Assembly: GCF_000153725.1 (NCBI RefSeq)
Contig: NZ_DS022276.1
Coordinates: 2,216,888 to 2,264,526 of the forward strand
Direction of reading: 5' to 3'
DNA: 47,639 nucleotides
DNA from: Salipiger bermudensis HTCC2601
Lineage (GTDB): Bacteria > Pseudomonadota > Alphaproteobacteria > Rhodobacterales > Rhodobacteraceae
How positions within the stretch are numbered: position 1 is the first letter of the stretch; each line of letters begins with the position of its first letter. The position numbers were made by a program, and so were the translations under genes. Positions 15,654-22,545 of the stretch are shown in pieces. The notes beneath the pieces are model-generated. The model saw nothing but the letters and a program-made list of their open reading frames with translations, searched no databases and was not told where the DNA came from.

Positions 15654-17654
15654 ATGTCAGAGGCGCGGGATACGGTCGGGTATTCGGTAGGCGACGGAGT
15701 CGTACGGATCGGCATCTGCAACCCGCCGGTCAACGCGCTCGTCCGGGATGTGCGCGCCGCGCTGATCGCGGCGTTCGACCGGGCCGCCGACGAAGAGGGC
15801 GCGGTCGCGATCGTCCTTTATGGCGAGGGGGCGGCGTTTGCCTCCGGTGCCGAGCTTTCCGAGACCGACGGCACCACTGACGCTCCCACCATGGCAGAGC
15901 TCTGCGCGCGGGTCGAGGCCAGCCGGCTGCCGGTGGTGGCAGCGCTGCACGGCACGGTGCTCGGGGCGGGCGTCGAGCTGGCTCTGGCCGCGCATTACCG
16001 CGTGGCCGATGCCGAGACCCGCATCGGCTTTCCCGAGGTCAAGCTGGGCCTGATGCCGTCCGCCGGCGCGACCCAGCGCCTGCCGCGGCTGGCCGGGGCG
16101 GGCGCTGCACTCGAGATGATGCTCACCGGTCAGCTTTGGAGCATCGACGACGCGCCGGCCGAGGCGCTGGCCGATCTGGTGGTCGAGGAGGATGCGCTCG
16201 CGGGCGCGGCGCAATTCGTCGAGGCGCTGCTCGAGGACGGCGGAGCGGTGCGCCCGACCTCAGGGGTCCGCAGCGGTTTTTCCGATCCGATGGCCTACCA
16301 GCAGGCGGTGACGCAGCGCCGCGAGGCGCTCGCCAGCGCGCCGGAACTGGCCCCGCGCGAGATCGTGGCGGCGGTCGAGGCCGCCATCCTGCTGCCCTTC
16401 GAGGCCGGGCTTGCCTTCGAGGCCGATGCCGCCCAGACCTGCCGCGACTCCGAGCAATCGCGCGCCCTGCGCGCCGCCTTCGTTGCCGAGCACCGGGCGC
16501 GGCGGCTGGGGCTGCCCGAGGACGCGCCACTGCCGGACCTGTCCCGCATCGCGGTGCTGGGCGGCGGCCCGCTCGCGATCCAGCTGGTCTTTGCGGCGCT
16601 GGTCCGCGGCATCGCGGTGCAATGGGGAACACGCGACCCCGCGGCGCTGCGCGAAGGCGTGCCACGCCTGCGCGACGTGTTCGACGAATTCGTCAGGCGC
16701 GGGGCGCTGTCCGAGGACGACGCGCTTGACCGGCTGGCGGATCTGCGCATCGGCGACAGCGCGGCGATGACCGGCGGGGTCGAGATGATCGTGCACGCGG
16801 CGCGCGGGCAGGGCGACGTGCCGGCCCCCGAGGGCATCCCCCGGGTCAGCGCCTTGCCCGGCAAGGTGCGGCAGGTCGGGCTGCGCTTCGCCCCGCCGAT
16901 CCACGCGGCGCGCCTGATCGAGGTGATCGTCGGACCCGCGGCGATGCCCGAGCAGATCGTCGCCGCCCGCGCGCTCGCCAAGGCGCTCGACAAGATCCCG
17001 GTGCGGGTGAACTCGCGGGGCGAAAGCATCGCCTCGCGGCTGCTGGCGGCCTGTCAGCGCGCCGCCGACGCGCTGGTCGACCTTGGCCAGCATCCCTACG
17101 AGATCGACCGCAGCTTCCGCGACTGGGGCTGGCATCGCCCGCCGTTCCTTGCCTCCGACCAGCGCGGCCTGCCGGATCTCGCCACGCGTCCCCGCGCAGA
17201 GGGCGCGCGCAACTGGTGCGAGGTGATGGTCGGGCACGACCGCGCCGGCCGCACCGGTGGCGCTGGGTTCTATCTCTGGGAAGGAACGCCCCCGGTCCCA
17301 TCCGAGGATCCCGAGCTGACCGCGCTGCTGGATGCCGAGCGTCCCGCGGCCAAGCCGCTGTCGCACGAACAGATCCGCCGGCTGATCTTCGGGGCGATGG
17401 CCAACGAGGGGGCCCGGATGCTGGCTTCGGGCATGGTGGCCCGGCCCTCCGACATCGACGTGGTGGCGACGCTGGCGCTCGACCTGCCGCGCTGGCGCGG
17501 CGGTCCGATGCATCTGGTGGGCGTCTACGGCCTGCTTTCGGTACGTCGCGCCATGGACGGGCTCGACCACCCGGACGCCGCCTTCTGGGCGCCGGAACCG
17601 GTTTTCGGCGAGCTGATCAAGAACGGCCGCAGTTTCGAGGCGCTGAACCGCTGA
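15654..17654 (+). CDS. FadB-like enoyl-CoA hydratase/3-hydroxyacyl-CoA dehydrogenase with degenerate second half
   Basis: The protein has 666 residues. The hydratase half (about 1-200) keeps both catalytic glutamates, E108 in GAGVELAL and E128 in GFPEVKLG, plus the oxyanion loop ASGAELSE. In the dehydrogenase half the nucleotide loop reads VLGGGPLAIQ (301-310) instead of GxGxMG. The catalytic His of the His-Phe-Phe motif is Arg (VGLRFAPP, R411), while the partner Glu remains (LIEVIVG, E423). The enzyme therefore probably hydrates enoyl-CoA but cannot oxidise the product in the usual way. The C-terminal duplicated domain is present and ends RSFEALNR. There are no beta-oxidation partners beside it. 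Confidence 0.87.
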   Translation: MSEARDTVGYSVGDGVVRIGICNPPVNALVRDVRAALIAAFDRAADEEGAVAIVLYGEGAAFASGAELSETDGTTDAPTMAELCARVEASRLPVVAALHGTVLGAGVELALAAHYRVADAETRIGFPEVKLGLMPSAGATQRLPRLAGAGAALEMMLTGQLWSIDDAPAEALADLVVEEDALAGAAQFVEALLEDGGAVRPTSGVRSGFSDPMAYQQAVTQRREALASAPELAPREIVAAVEAAILLPFEAGLAFEADAAQTCRDSEQSRALRAAFVAEHRARRLGLPEDAPLPDLSRIAVLGGGPLAIQLVFAALVRGIAVQWGTRDPAALREGVPRLRDVFDEFVRRGALSEDDALDRLADLRIGDSAAMTGGVEMIVHAARGQGDVPAPEGIPRVSALPGKVRQVGLRFAPPIHAARLIEVIVGPAAMPEQIVAARALAKALDKIPVRVNSRGESIASRLLAACQRAADALVDLGQHPYEIDRSFRDWGWHRPPFLASDQRGLPDLATRPRAEGARNWCEVMVGHDRAGRTGGAGFYLWEGTPPVPSEDPELTALLDAERPAAKPLSHEQIRRLIFGAMANEGARMLASGMVARPSDIDVVATLALDLPRWRGGPMHLVGVYGLLSVRRAMDGLDHPDAAFWAPEPVFGELIKNGRSFEALNR

Positions 17655-17670
17655 CGCGGCCCGGCCCGAT

Positions 17671-17683
17671 CTGGCCCGGCCAG
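17671..17683. terminator. Short hairpin between convergent genes
   Basis: CTGGCC-C-GGCCAG lies between the stops of the FadB-like gene and the small membrane protein gene at 17691. The loop is very short, so pairing in the cell would open one or two base pairs. Confidence 0.3.
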
Positions 17684-17690
17684 GGGCCCC

Positions 17691-17906
17691 TCAGCCGAGG
17701 AAGATGCCCATGATGACCATCATCAGCCCCAGCACCGAGAACAGCAGCGCGCCCATGTTCAGCGGCACGACCTTGCGCACCACCTCGCGCAGCGCCTCGT
17801 CGTCGAGCCCCTTGCGGCGTGCCCCCCAGACCCGCGCGATGCAGAACAGCAGGCCCAGAAGCCCCAGCACCGAGATCAGCGCACCCAGCCAGATCAGCCA
17901 TTCCAT
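17691..17906 (-). CDS. Small two-helix membrane protein
   Basis: This 71-residue protein has hydrophobic helices at about 4-25 (LIWLGALISVLGLLGLLF) and 48-70 (MGALLFSVLGLMMVIMGIF). Between them lies a basic/acidic stretch (RRKGLDDEALREVVRKV). AAGGA precedes the ATG. No family is recognised. It is convergent with the FadB-like gene and divergent from gapR. Its clean hydrophobic pattern and ribosome site support a real gene. Confidence 0.72.
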   Translation of the reverse strand: MEWLIWLGALISVLGLLGLLFCIARVWGARRKGLDDEALREVVRKVVPLNMGALLFSVLGLMMVIMGIFLG

Positions 17907-18032
17907 CGCGATCGTCCTTCACTCCCGGAAAACCCGGCCTGCGGTAATCCATCGCGTGGCGTGTCGCAACCCCTTGATGGTCGCGCGCGGGCTGGAGTAA
18001 TCAGGGCGCCATACCGGCAGGAGACACAACCG

Positions 18033-18293
18033 ATGCAAGACGAAGGTTCGAGCAACAGCTACGGCGTCGCGGCAGGCGAGCTGCGCAGCTTTATAGAGCG
18101 CTACGAGCGCCTCGAGGCGGAAAAGAAGGAAGTCGCCGACCAGCAGAAAGAGGTCATGGCCGAGGCCAAGGGCCGCGGCTACGACGTCAAGGTGCTGCGC
18201 AAGGTGATCGCGCTGCGCAAGCGCGACAAGGACGACATCGCCGAGGAAGAGGCGGTGCTCGAGATGTACAAGGCCGCGCTCGGCATGGAGTGA
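18033..18293 (+). CDS. gapR: GapR-type nucleoid protein (DUF2312)
   Basis: The protein has 86 residues from ATG 18033, preceded by CAGGAG. The sequence is helical throughout (ELRSFIERYERLEAEKKEV; KGRGYDVKVLRKVIALRKRD), which is the DUF2312 signature. In Caulobacter GapR forms tetramers that clamp overtwisted DNA and help topoisomerases during replication and transcription. DUF2312 is widespread in alphaproteobacteria and is one of the clearest lineage markers in this window. It stands alone, followed by hairpin-rich non-coding DNA. Confidence 0.92.
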   Translation: MQDEGSSNSYGVAAGELRSFIERYERLEAEKKEVADQQKEVMAEAKGRGYDVKVLRKVIALRKRDKDDIAEEEAVLEMYKAALGME

Positions 18294-18412
18294 GGCTGCG
18301 CCGCCCCGCAACGGGCAGCACTCAGCGAAAGCGGCAGGGGCGATCTCGCGTCCCCGCGCCTGCCGCCTCCAGAAGCCGTGCCCAGCCAGTGCCAGCGCAC
18401 AAGCTTCGCACC

Positions 18413-18485
18413 TCCCCCCAGCTTCTTCTGGCCGAAAATATCCCGGGGTGAATTGGCGCCTCGCGCCAAGAGGGGCAGCGCCCCT
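18413..18485. repeat. Rhodobacterales-type intergenic repeat with hairpins
   Basis: The run from CCCCCCAGCTTCTTC through GGCCGAAAATATCCCGGGG resembles a terminator-associated repeat common between genes in this order. It is followed by TTGGCGC-CTC-GCGCCAA (18453-18469) and AGGGGC-AGC-GCCCCT (18471-18485). It fills most of the 218-base gap between the convergent gapR and the gene at 18512, where no coding sequence is seen. Confidence 0.5.
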
Positions 18486-18505
18486 CCACCCCCGGCGGCT
18501 CCGCA

Positions 18506-18520
18506 ACGCCCTCAGGGCGT
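18506..18520 (-). terminator. Hairpin spanning a stop codon
   Basis: ACGCCC-TCA-GGGCGT has the TGA stop of the gene at 18512 as its loop on the minus strand. It may help end transcription or slow 3' decay. Confidence 0.3.
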
Positions 18521-19393
18521 GAGAAGCCGCACCCCCGGCATCTGGCCGATCTGCCAGACATCCTCGTCATAGAGTTCGGTCAGCATGTCGACATAGGCCG
18601 CGTCCCAACCCGGCAGGTCGAGCTCTTCCTCGATCGCCTCGTCGAGCGCATACTTGTCGAGAAACGCCGTCATCACCCGGCGCTTCTGTGCCTCGTTGAC
18701 GCCGGGGTTCTCCTTCAGGAAGGCGCGGAAGCGCCGCATGCCTTCGGGGTTGATGATCTCCGAGAACACGTCGAACGAGCCGATGATCTTGCGCTCGAGC
18801 GGAATGCCGGCCATCTCGCGCAGGATCTGACCCCAGATCAGCGGCGTGTCCTCGTTGCACCAGACCGTGACCGGCATGCCCGGCACCGCCTCGCGGATGC
18901 GCCGGACAAGGTCCGACCAGCGCAGGTGCATCGGGTCGACCCCGCCGAGGAACTCGTCGAAGCTGCCATGCGGCGTGGCCTTGTAGACCGCCGGCAGAAA
19001 GGTGGCGAAATCGCGCAGCCCGAGAAACACCCCGATGCGGTCGCGGGGAAACAGCTTCTGCACGCCCTGCAGGCGTTGCTCGGTCTTGCGGTAGAGCCGC
19101 CCGCCCGCCAGCGCCAGTTTCGGCACCGAGAGCAGGTTCTCGTGGCTCAGGCAGAGCCGCGAGACGGTCTCGGGATCCTCGCTCAGGATGGTATCGAGCA
19201 GCACCTCGCGGGCCTCCGGCGCGGGCGTGCCGTCGCCAAGCCCGTTGAGCGCGTCCGACAGCAGCGCGCGGTAGCGGGAGGGGCCGGGGATCGCGACGCC
19301 GTCTTTCCGGAAATCGTCGGCATTGCGCAGCAGCCCCTTGAGCAGGCGGTCCTCATCCGTGCCGTGGACGCCGATGTGAAGACTGATCTGCAT
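18512..19393 (-). CDS. Sulfotransferase-like protein lacking a clear PAPS loop
   Basis: The protein has 293 residues from ATG 19393. The start, MQISLHIGVHGTDEDRLLKG followed by NADDFRKDGVAIPGP, aligns by eye with the HIGxHKTGTT start of bacterial sulfotransferases. The loop residues that bind PAPS (K-T-G/A-T-T) are replaced by GTDEDR, so catalysis is doubtful. VFLGLRDFATFLPAVYKATP could be the 3'-phosphate-binding region. The C-terminus is acidic and helical. It is divergent from the permease gene at 19486. The family assignment is tentative; the reading frame itself is convincing. Confidence 0.68.
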   Translation of the reverse strand: MQISLHIGVHGTDEDRLLKGLLRNADDFRKDGVAIPGPSRYRALLSDALNGLGDGTPAPEAREVLLDTILSEDPETVSRLCLSHENLLSVPKLALAGGRLYRKTEQRLQGVQKLFPRDRIGVFLGLRDFATFLPAVYKATPHGSFDEFLGGVDPMHLRWSDLVRRIREAVPGMPVTVWCNEDTPLIWGQILREMAGIPLERKIIGSFDVFSEIINPEGMRRFRAFLKENPGVNEAQKRRVMTAFLDKYALDEAIEEELDLPGWDAAYVDMLTELYDEDVWQIGQMPGVRLLTP

Positions 19394-19404
19394 GGCCTGC
19401 TCTT

Positions 19405-19431
19405 TTGAAACGCGCACGGCCGGACTATAAG
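19405..19431 (+). promoter_or_regulatory. Candidate promoter for the permease gene
   Basis: TTGAAA (19405-19410) and TATAAG (19426-19431) are separated by 15 bases, slightly short of ideal, upstream of the ATG at 19486. An alternative assignment one or two bases off is possible. Confidence 0.35.
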
Positions 19432-19485
19432 CGCTTTCGCGCCGAGTAAAACCGCATTCCCCGCCCAGCCCAACCGGAGACCGAG

Positions 19486-21144
19486 ATGAGCCTGGCCGAT
19501 CACAGCACCGCCAAGACCACCCGTGGACCGCGCTGGCCCAGCCCCTGGTCGGCCGGCGCGGCGCTGATCGCGGCGGTGGTGCTGGGACCGATCCTCGCGG
19601 TGCTCTGGATCGCCGCCTTCCCGGCCGAGAACATCTGGCCGCATCTCGTCTCGACCACGCTGCCACGCTACATGAGCAACACGCTGGTGCTGATGTTCGG
19701 GGTGGGCGTGCTGGCGGGATGTGCGGGCTCGGGCGCGGCCTGGCTGATCGCGCGCTACGAGTTTCCCGGGCGCAGCTGGCTGGAATATCTGCTGCTGCTG
19801 CCGCTGGCGATCCCGGCCTATGTGGGCGCCTATGCGCTGGTCGACCTGCTGGAATATGCCGGCCCCGTGCAGGCGGCCCTGCGCGGGGTCTTCGGCTGGC
19901 AGACCGCGCGCGACTACTGGTTCCCCGAGATCCGCTCCATGGGCGCCGCGATCGTGGTGCTGGCGGCGGCCCTCTATCCTTACGTCTACCTGCTGGCGCG
20001 CAACGCCTTTCGCGAGCAGTCGGCCTCCTCGGACGAGGTGGCGCAGTCGCTCGGCGCCGGTGTCTTCGGCCGGTTCTGGCGTGTCGGCCTGCCGCTGGCG
20101 CGGCCTGCCATCGCCGCGGGCGTGGCCATCGTAATGATGGAATCGGTGAACGACTTCGGCACCGTCGATTATTTCGCGGTGCAGACGCTGACCACCGGGA
20201 TCTTCTCGGTCTGGCTGCAGAGCAACAATGCCGGCGGCGCGGCCCAGATCGCCGCCACCGTGCTGGCGCTGGTGATCCTCTTGGTGCTGCTCGAGAAGAG
20301 CTCGCGCCGCCGCATGCGATTTTTCAACCTCTCGACCCGTCACCGTCCGGTCGAGCGCAAGCCGCTGCCCGGACGGGCGGCGTGGCTGGTGACCCTGGCC
20401 TGCGCCATTCCCTTCCTGATGGGCTTCGTGTTGCCCGCGGGCGTGATCCTGCATCATGCGCTCGGGCACGCCGAGAATTGGTCCGATCCACGGCTCTGGC
20501 AGGCCGGGCTGCACACGCTCACGGTTTGCGGGCTTGCAGCGGTGCTGACGGTGCTGGGCGGCGTGTTCCTGGTCTACGGCGTGCGGCTCTCGGGGCGGGC
20601 GCTGCCGCGGCTGCTTCTGCCGGTGACCACCATCGGCTACGCCGCCCCGGGCGCGGTGCTGGGCGTCGGCATCCTGATCCCGCTCGCGGGGCTCGACCAC
20701 GCGCTGGCCGACGGGATCGAGGCGCTCACCGGCTACGATATCGGCCTTGTCCTGACTGGCTCGGCCTTCGCGCTGGTGCTGGCCTATTTCGTCCGTTTCT
20801 TCGCCATCGCGCAGGGCGCGGCGGATGCGGCAATGGGGCGGGTCTCGCCCAACCTCGCACTGGCGGCGCGCTCGCTGGGGCGCAGCCAGGGCCAGACCCT
20901 GGCAGAGGTCTACTATCCGCTTATCCGCGCCTCGGTGGCTTCGGCGCTGCTGCTGGTCTTCGTGGACTGCGTCAAGGAACTCCCCGCGACGTTGCTCCTG
21001 CGCCCGTTCAACTACGAGACGCTGGCCACGCGGGTGCACGAGCAGGCCTCTCTGGAGAACCTCGGCGGCGCCGCGCCAGCGGCGATGCTGGTGATCGCGG
21101 TTGGGCTGGCGGCGGTCGGTCTTCTGGCCCGCGCAAACCGCTAG
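19486..21144 (+). CDS. Fe(3+)-type ABC transporter permease, two fused domains (FbpB/SfuB-like)
   Basis: This inner-membrane protein has 552 residues and two homologous permease halves of about six helices each. The EAA-type loops are visible as DEVAQSLGAGVFGRFWRVGL and LALAARSLGRSQGQTLAEVY. PAYVGAYALVDLLEYAG and CVKELPATLLLRPFNYETLA are typical of ferric-iron permeases of the FbpB/SfuB group. GGAG precedes the ATG. No binding protein or ATPase gene lies next to it: the plus-strand neighbour is a tRNA and the other side is divergent. It must borrow partners encoded elsewhere. Substrates of relatives include Fe3+, thiamine and phosphonates, and iron is favoured by the fused length. Confidence 0.87.
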   Translation: MSLADHSTAKTTRGPRWPSPWSAGAALIAAVVLGPILAVLWIAAFPAENIWPHLVSTTLPRYMSNTLVLMFGVGVLAGCAGSGAAWLIARYEFPGRSWLEYLLLLPLAIPAYVGAYALVDLLEYAGPVQAALRGVFGWQTARDYWFPEIRSMGAAIVVLAAALYPYVYLLARNAFREQSASSDEVAQSLGAGVFGRFWRVGLPLARPAIAAGVAIVMMESVNDFGTVDYFAVQTLTTGIFSVWLQSNNAGGAAQIAATVLALVILLVLLEKSSRRRMRFFNLSTRHRPVERKPLPGRAAWLVTLACAIPFLMGFVLPAGVILHHALGHAENWSDPRLWQAGLHTLTVCGLAAVLTVLGGVFLVYGVRLSGRALPRLLLPVTTIGYAAPGAVLGVGILIPLAGLDHALADGIEALTGYDIGLVLTGSAFALVLAYFVRFFAIAQGAADAAMGRVSPNLALAARSLGRSQGQTLAEVYYPLIRASVASALLLVFVDCVKELPATLLLRPFNYETLATRVHEQASLENLGGAAPAAMLVIAVGLAAVGLLARANR

Positions 21145-21193
21145 ATATCGCTTGCACCCACCCCGCCGGCTGGCATATCCCTTGCGCCACGGT

Positions 21194-21269
21194 GCCCCTA
21201 TAGCTCAGCTGGTAGAGCAACTGATTTGTAATCAGTAGGTCCGCGGTTCGAGTCCGTGTGGGGGCACCA
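21194..21269 (+). tRNA. tRNA-Thr (anticodon TGT)
   Basis: The cloverleaf is complete. The acceptor GCCCCTA pairs with TGGGGGC, the D arm is GCTCAGCTGGTAGAGC, and the anticodon arm ACTGA-TTTGTAA-TCAGT carries TGT. The T arm is CGCGG-TTCGAGT-CCGTG, the discriminator is A, and CCA is encoded. It reads ACA and probably other ACN codons. The following DNA looks accessory, so this 3' end could be an integration site, though no repeat of it was found further on. Confidence 0.97.
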
Positions 21270-21409
21270 GTCAAATCAAAGTCTTGAGAGGCGATGGGGC
21301 TCAGAGATTGTAGCGGTTGCTCTTCTCGGGTAACGGCGGGGGTATGGTGTGCCCGATAGTCGCTAAGTGCGACACGTGGCCTCACGTGCTGGTCGCTGAG
21401 GCAAAATAG

Positions 21410-21568
21410 TCAGAAAGGGAGTGTGACTAGCTTCTTGCCTCTCTGGACGAGGATTTCCAGCATAGAAGGTGCAGCAAGGATTCCGGTTAGCCGGACCATC
21501 TCGCGCCAGCGGAAGATCAGCGCGGCCGCGCGGTCTTCGATTGGCATCTTCTGGAAGCCGCGCGCCAT
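21410..21568 (-). other. Short open frame of unknown origin in the post-tRNA region
   Basis: A 52-codon frame from ATG 21568 reads MARGFQKMPIEDRAAALIFR and continues with a plausible helix (REMVRLTGILAAPSMLEIL). The same frame stays open about 20 codons upstream of this ATG, so it may be the remnant of a longer gene. I do not recognise it. It lies in the 740-base stretch 21270-22012, which otherwise holds only transposase debris and looks like a mobile-element graveyard. Confidence 0.3.
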
Positions 21569-21673
21569 GATGAATCCGTGAAGCCCAGCAGCTCGAAGTG
21601 CGGTGCGTTCCCTGTCTCATCTCCACTCCTTGGTGGTTACGATGAGCCAGAAACCCTCCTTTCCGAAATCAAT

Positions 21674-21937
21674 TCAGATGTCCCATGGGGGCTGACGCCG
21701 GACAGCGACCATTCCGGTCGTTTGCCGAAGCGGCAGGCCGAAGATCAACTTGATCATCAGGCAGAACTGGATGGCTGCGTCGGAGAAGACCGGCGGACGT
21801 CCGGGCTTGCCTGCGTTCGGCGCAAGTTAGTTCATGTCCTGGTCTAGCCAGAAAAGCAGAGATCCGCGCCGCTTCAGCGCGTCGTTGTAGGATTTCCAGT
21901 TGGTCGTACGGTAGGGGGCAGGTTCGAGCTTGCTCAT
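21674..21937 (-). pseudogene. IS5-family transposase remnant
   Basis: The reverse strand reads MSKLEPAPYRTTNWKSYNDA, then LKRRGSLLFWLDQDMN, an in-frame TAA, then GKPGRPPVFSDAAIQFCLM and FGLPLRQTTGMV. This is the conserved N-terminus of IS5-type transposases (full length roughly 310-330 residues). After RQTTG the similarity ends and the frame stops at 21674, so at least two lesions are present: a stop codon and loss of the DDE catalytic core. It cannot make an active enzyme. Confidence 0.8.
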
Positions 21938-21956
21938 GGCAGGCTATTAAACCACC

Positions 21957-21975
21957 GGATTCACGCAGTGAATCC
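21957..21975 (-). mobile_element. End of the decayed insertion sequence
   Basis: The palindrome GGATTCAC-GCA-GTGAATCC sits 19 bases upstream of the transposase remnant start. On the minus strand it reads CGGGATTCACTGCGTGAATC, as at IS5-type left ends. The right end was not found; 21574-21583 (ATCCGTGAAG) is only weakly similar. Confidence 0.55.
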
Positions 21976-22012
21976 CGGAAACGGATGAGTTCTGCAACAA
22001 CGCCGCTAGAAA

Positions 22013-22402
22013 TCATTGCGCGAGGACCTTCGCTTTCTGGGTGTTGAATTCCTCGTCCGAAATCACGCCCTTGTCCTTCAGCGCTCCGAGCTTCTCGAGT
22101 TCGTCGGCGGCGGAAACCTGGGCGATCGAGCGAATGTAGTCGCGCTGCGCGTTTTCGATATTGGTCACCGTCTCGGCGCGGTGGGCCTCCATCTTGTCGC
22201 CGCGCAGAAGCAGATACGCCAGCACGCCGAGCCACGGGATGAGCATGACGAAGGCGACCCAGGCCGCCTTGGCAAACCCATTCAGATCGCGTGAGCGAAA
22301 GACATCGGTGACGACGCCGATCATCACCCAGAACCAGGCCACCATGAGGAACAGCCAGACTATGGACCAGATGATTTCGAAGAAGCCGATCGTTTCTTCC
22401 AT
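22013..22402 (-). CDS. Small membrane protein with PLDc_N-like helices and C-terminal SHOCT domain
   Basis: The protein has 129 residues from ATG 22402, preceded by AAGGAAGAG. The first helix lies at about 7-30 (FFEIIWSIVWLFLMVAWFW), followed by DVFRSRDLNGFAKAAW and a second helix (FVMLIPWLGVLAYLLL). That is the layout of PLDc_N/DUF3302-like integral proteins. Residues 100-129 form a SHOCT motif (ELEKLGALKDKGVISDEEF, then KAKVLAQ), a short oligomerisation element. The longer upstream frame to 22549 is rejected because it lacks a ribosome site and looks non-coding. The function is unknown; such proteins are often stress-linked. Confidence 0.83.
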   Translation of the reverse strand: MEETIGFFEIIWSIVWLFLMVAWFWVMIGVVTDVFRSRDLNGFAKAAWVAFVMLIPWLGVLAYLLLRGDKMEAHRAETVTNIENAQRDYIRSIAQVSAADELEKLGALKDKGVISDEEFNTQKAKVLAQ

Positions 22403-22478
22403 GTGTCTCTTCCTTTTCGTTAATCCGAACCGGGGGCCCGGCGCGCCGCGGCGACGCTCAAGCCACGGCCGAGCGTGA

Positions 22479-22498
22479 CCGGAGGCGCAGACCTCCGG
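22479..22498 (-). terminator. Hairpin after the amidohydrolase pair
   Basis: CCGGAGG-CGCAGA-CCTCCGG is a perfect 7-bp stem lying 48 bases past the amidohydrolase stop at 22546 and upstream of the SHOCT gene. There is no T-run. It may separate the two transcripts. Confidence 0.4.
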
Positions 22499-22545
22499 CC
22501 ACCATTGCCATTGCGCCACCGAAGGATTGCGGGCGGCGCGCCACG

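Noticed and set aside
21008-21385. Minus-strand frame containing TRTRTADLLITNQLLYQLSY
   Set aside because: This is the well-known false protein produced by translating the antisense of a tRNA gene.
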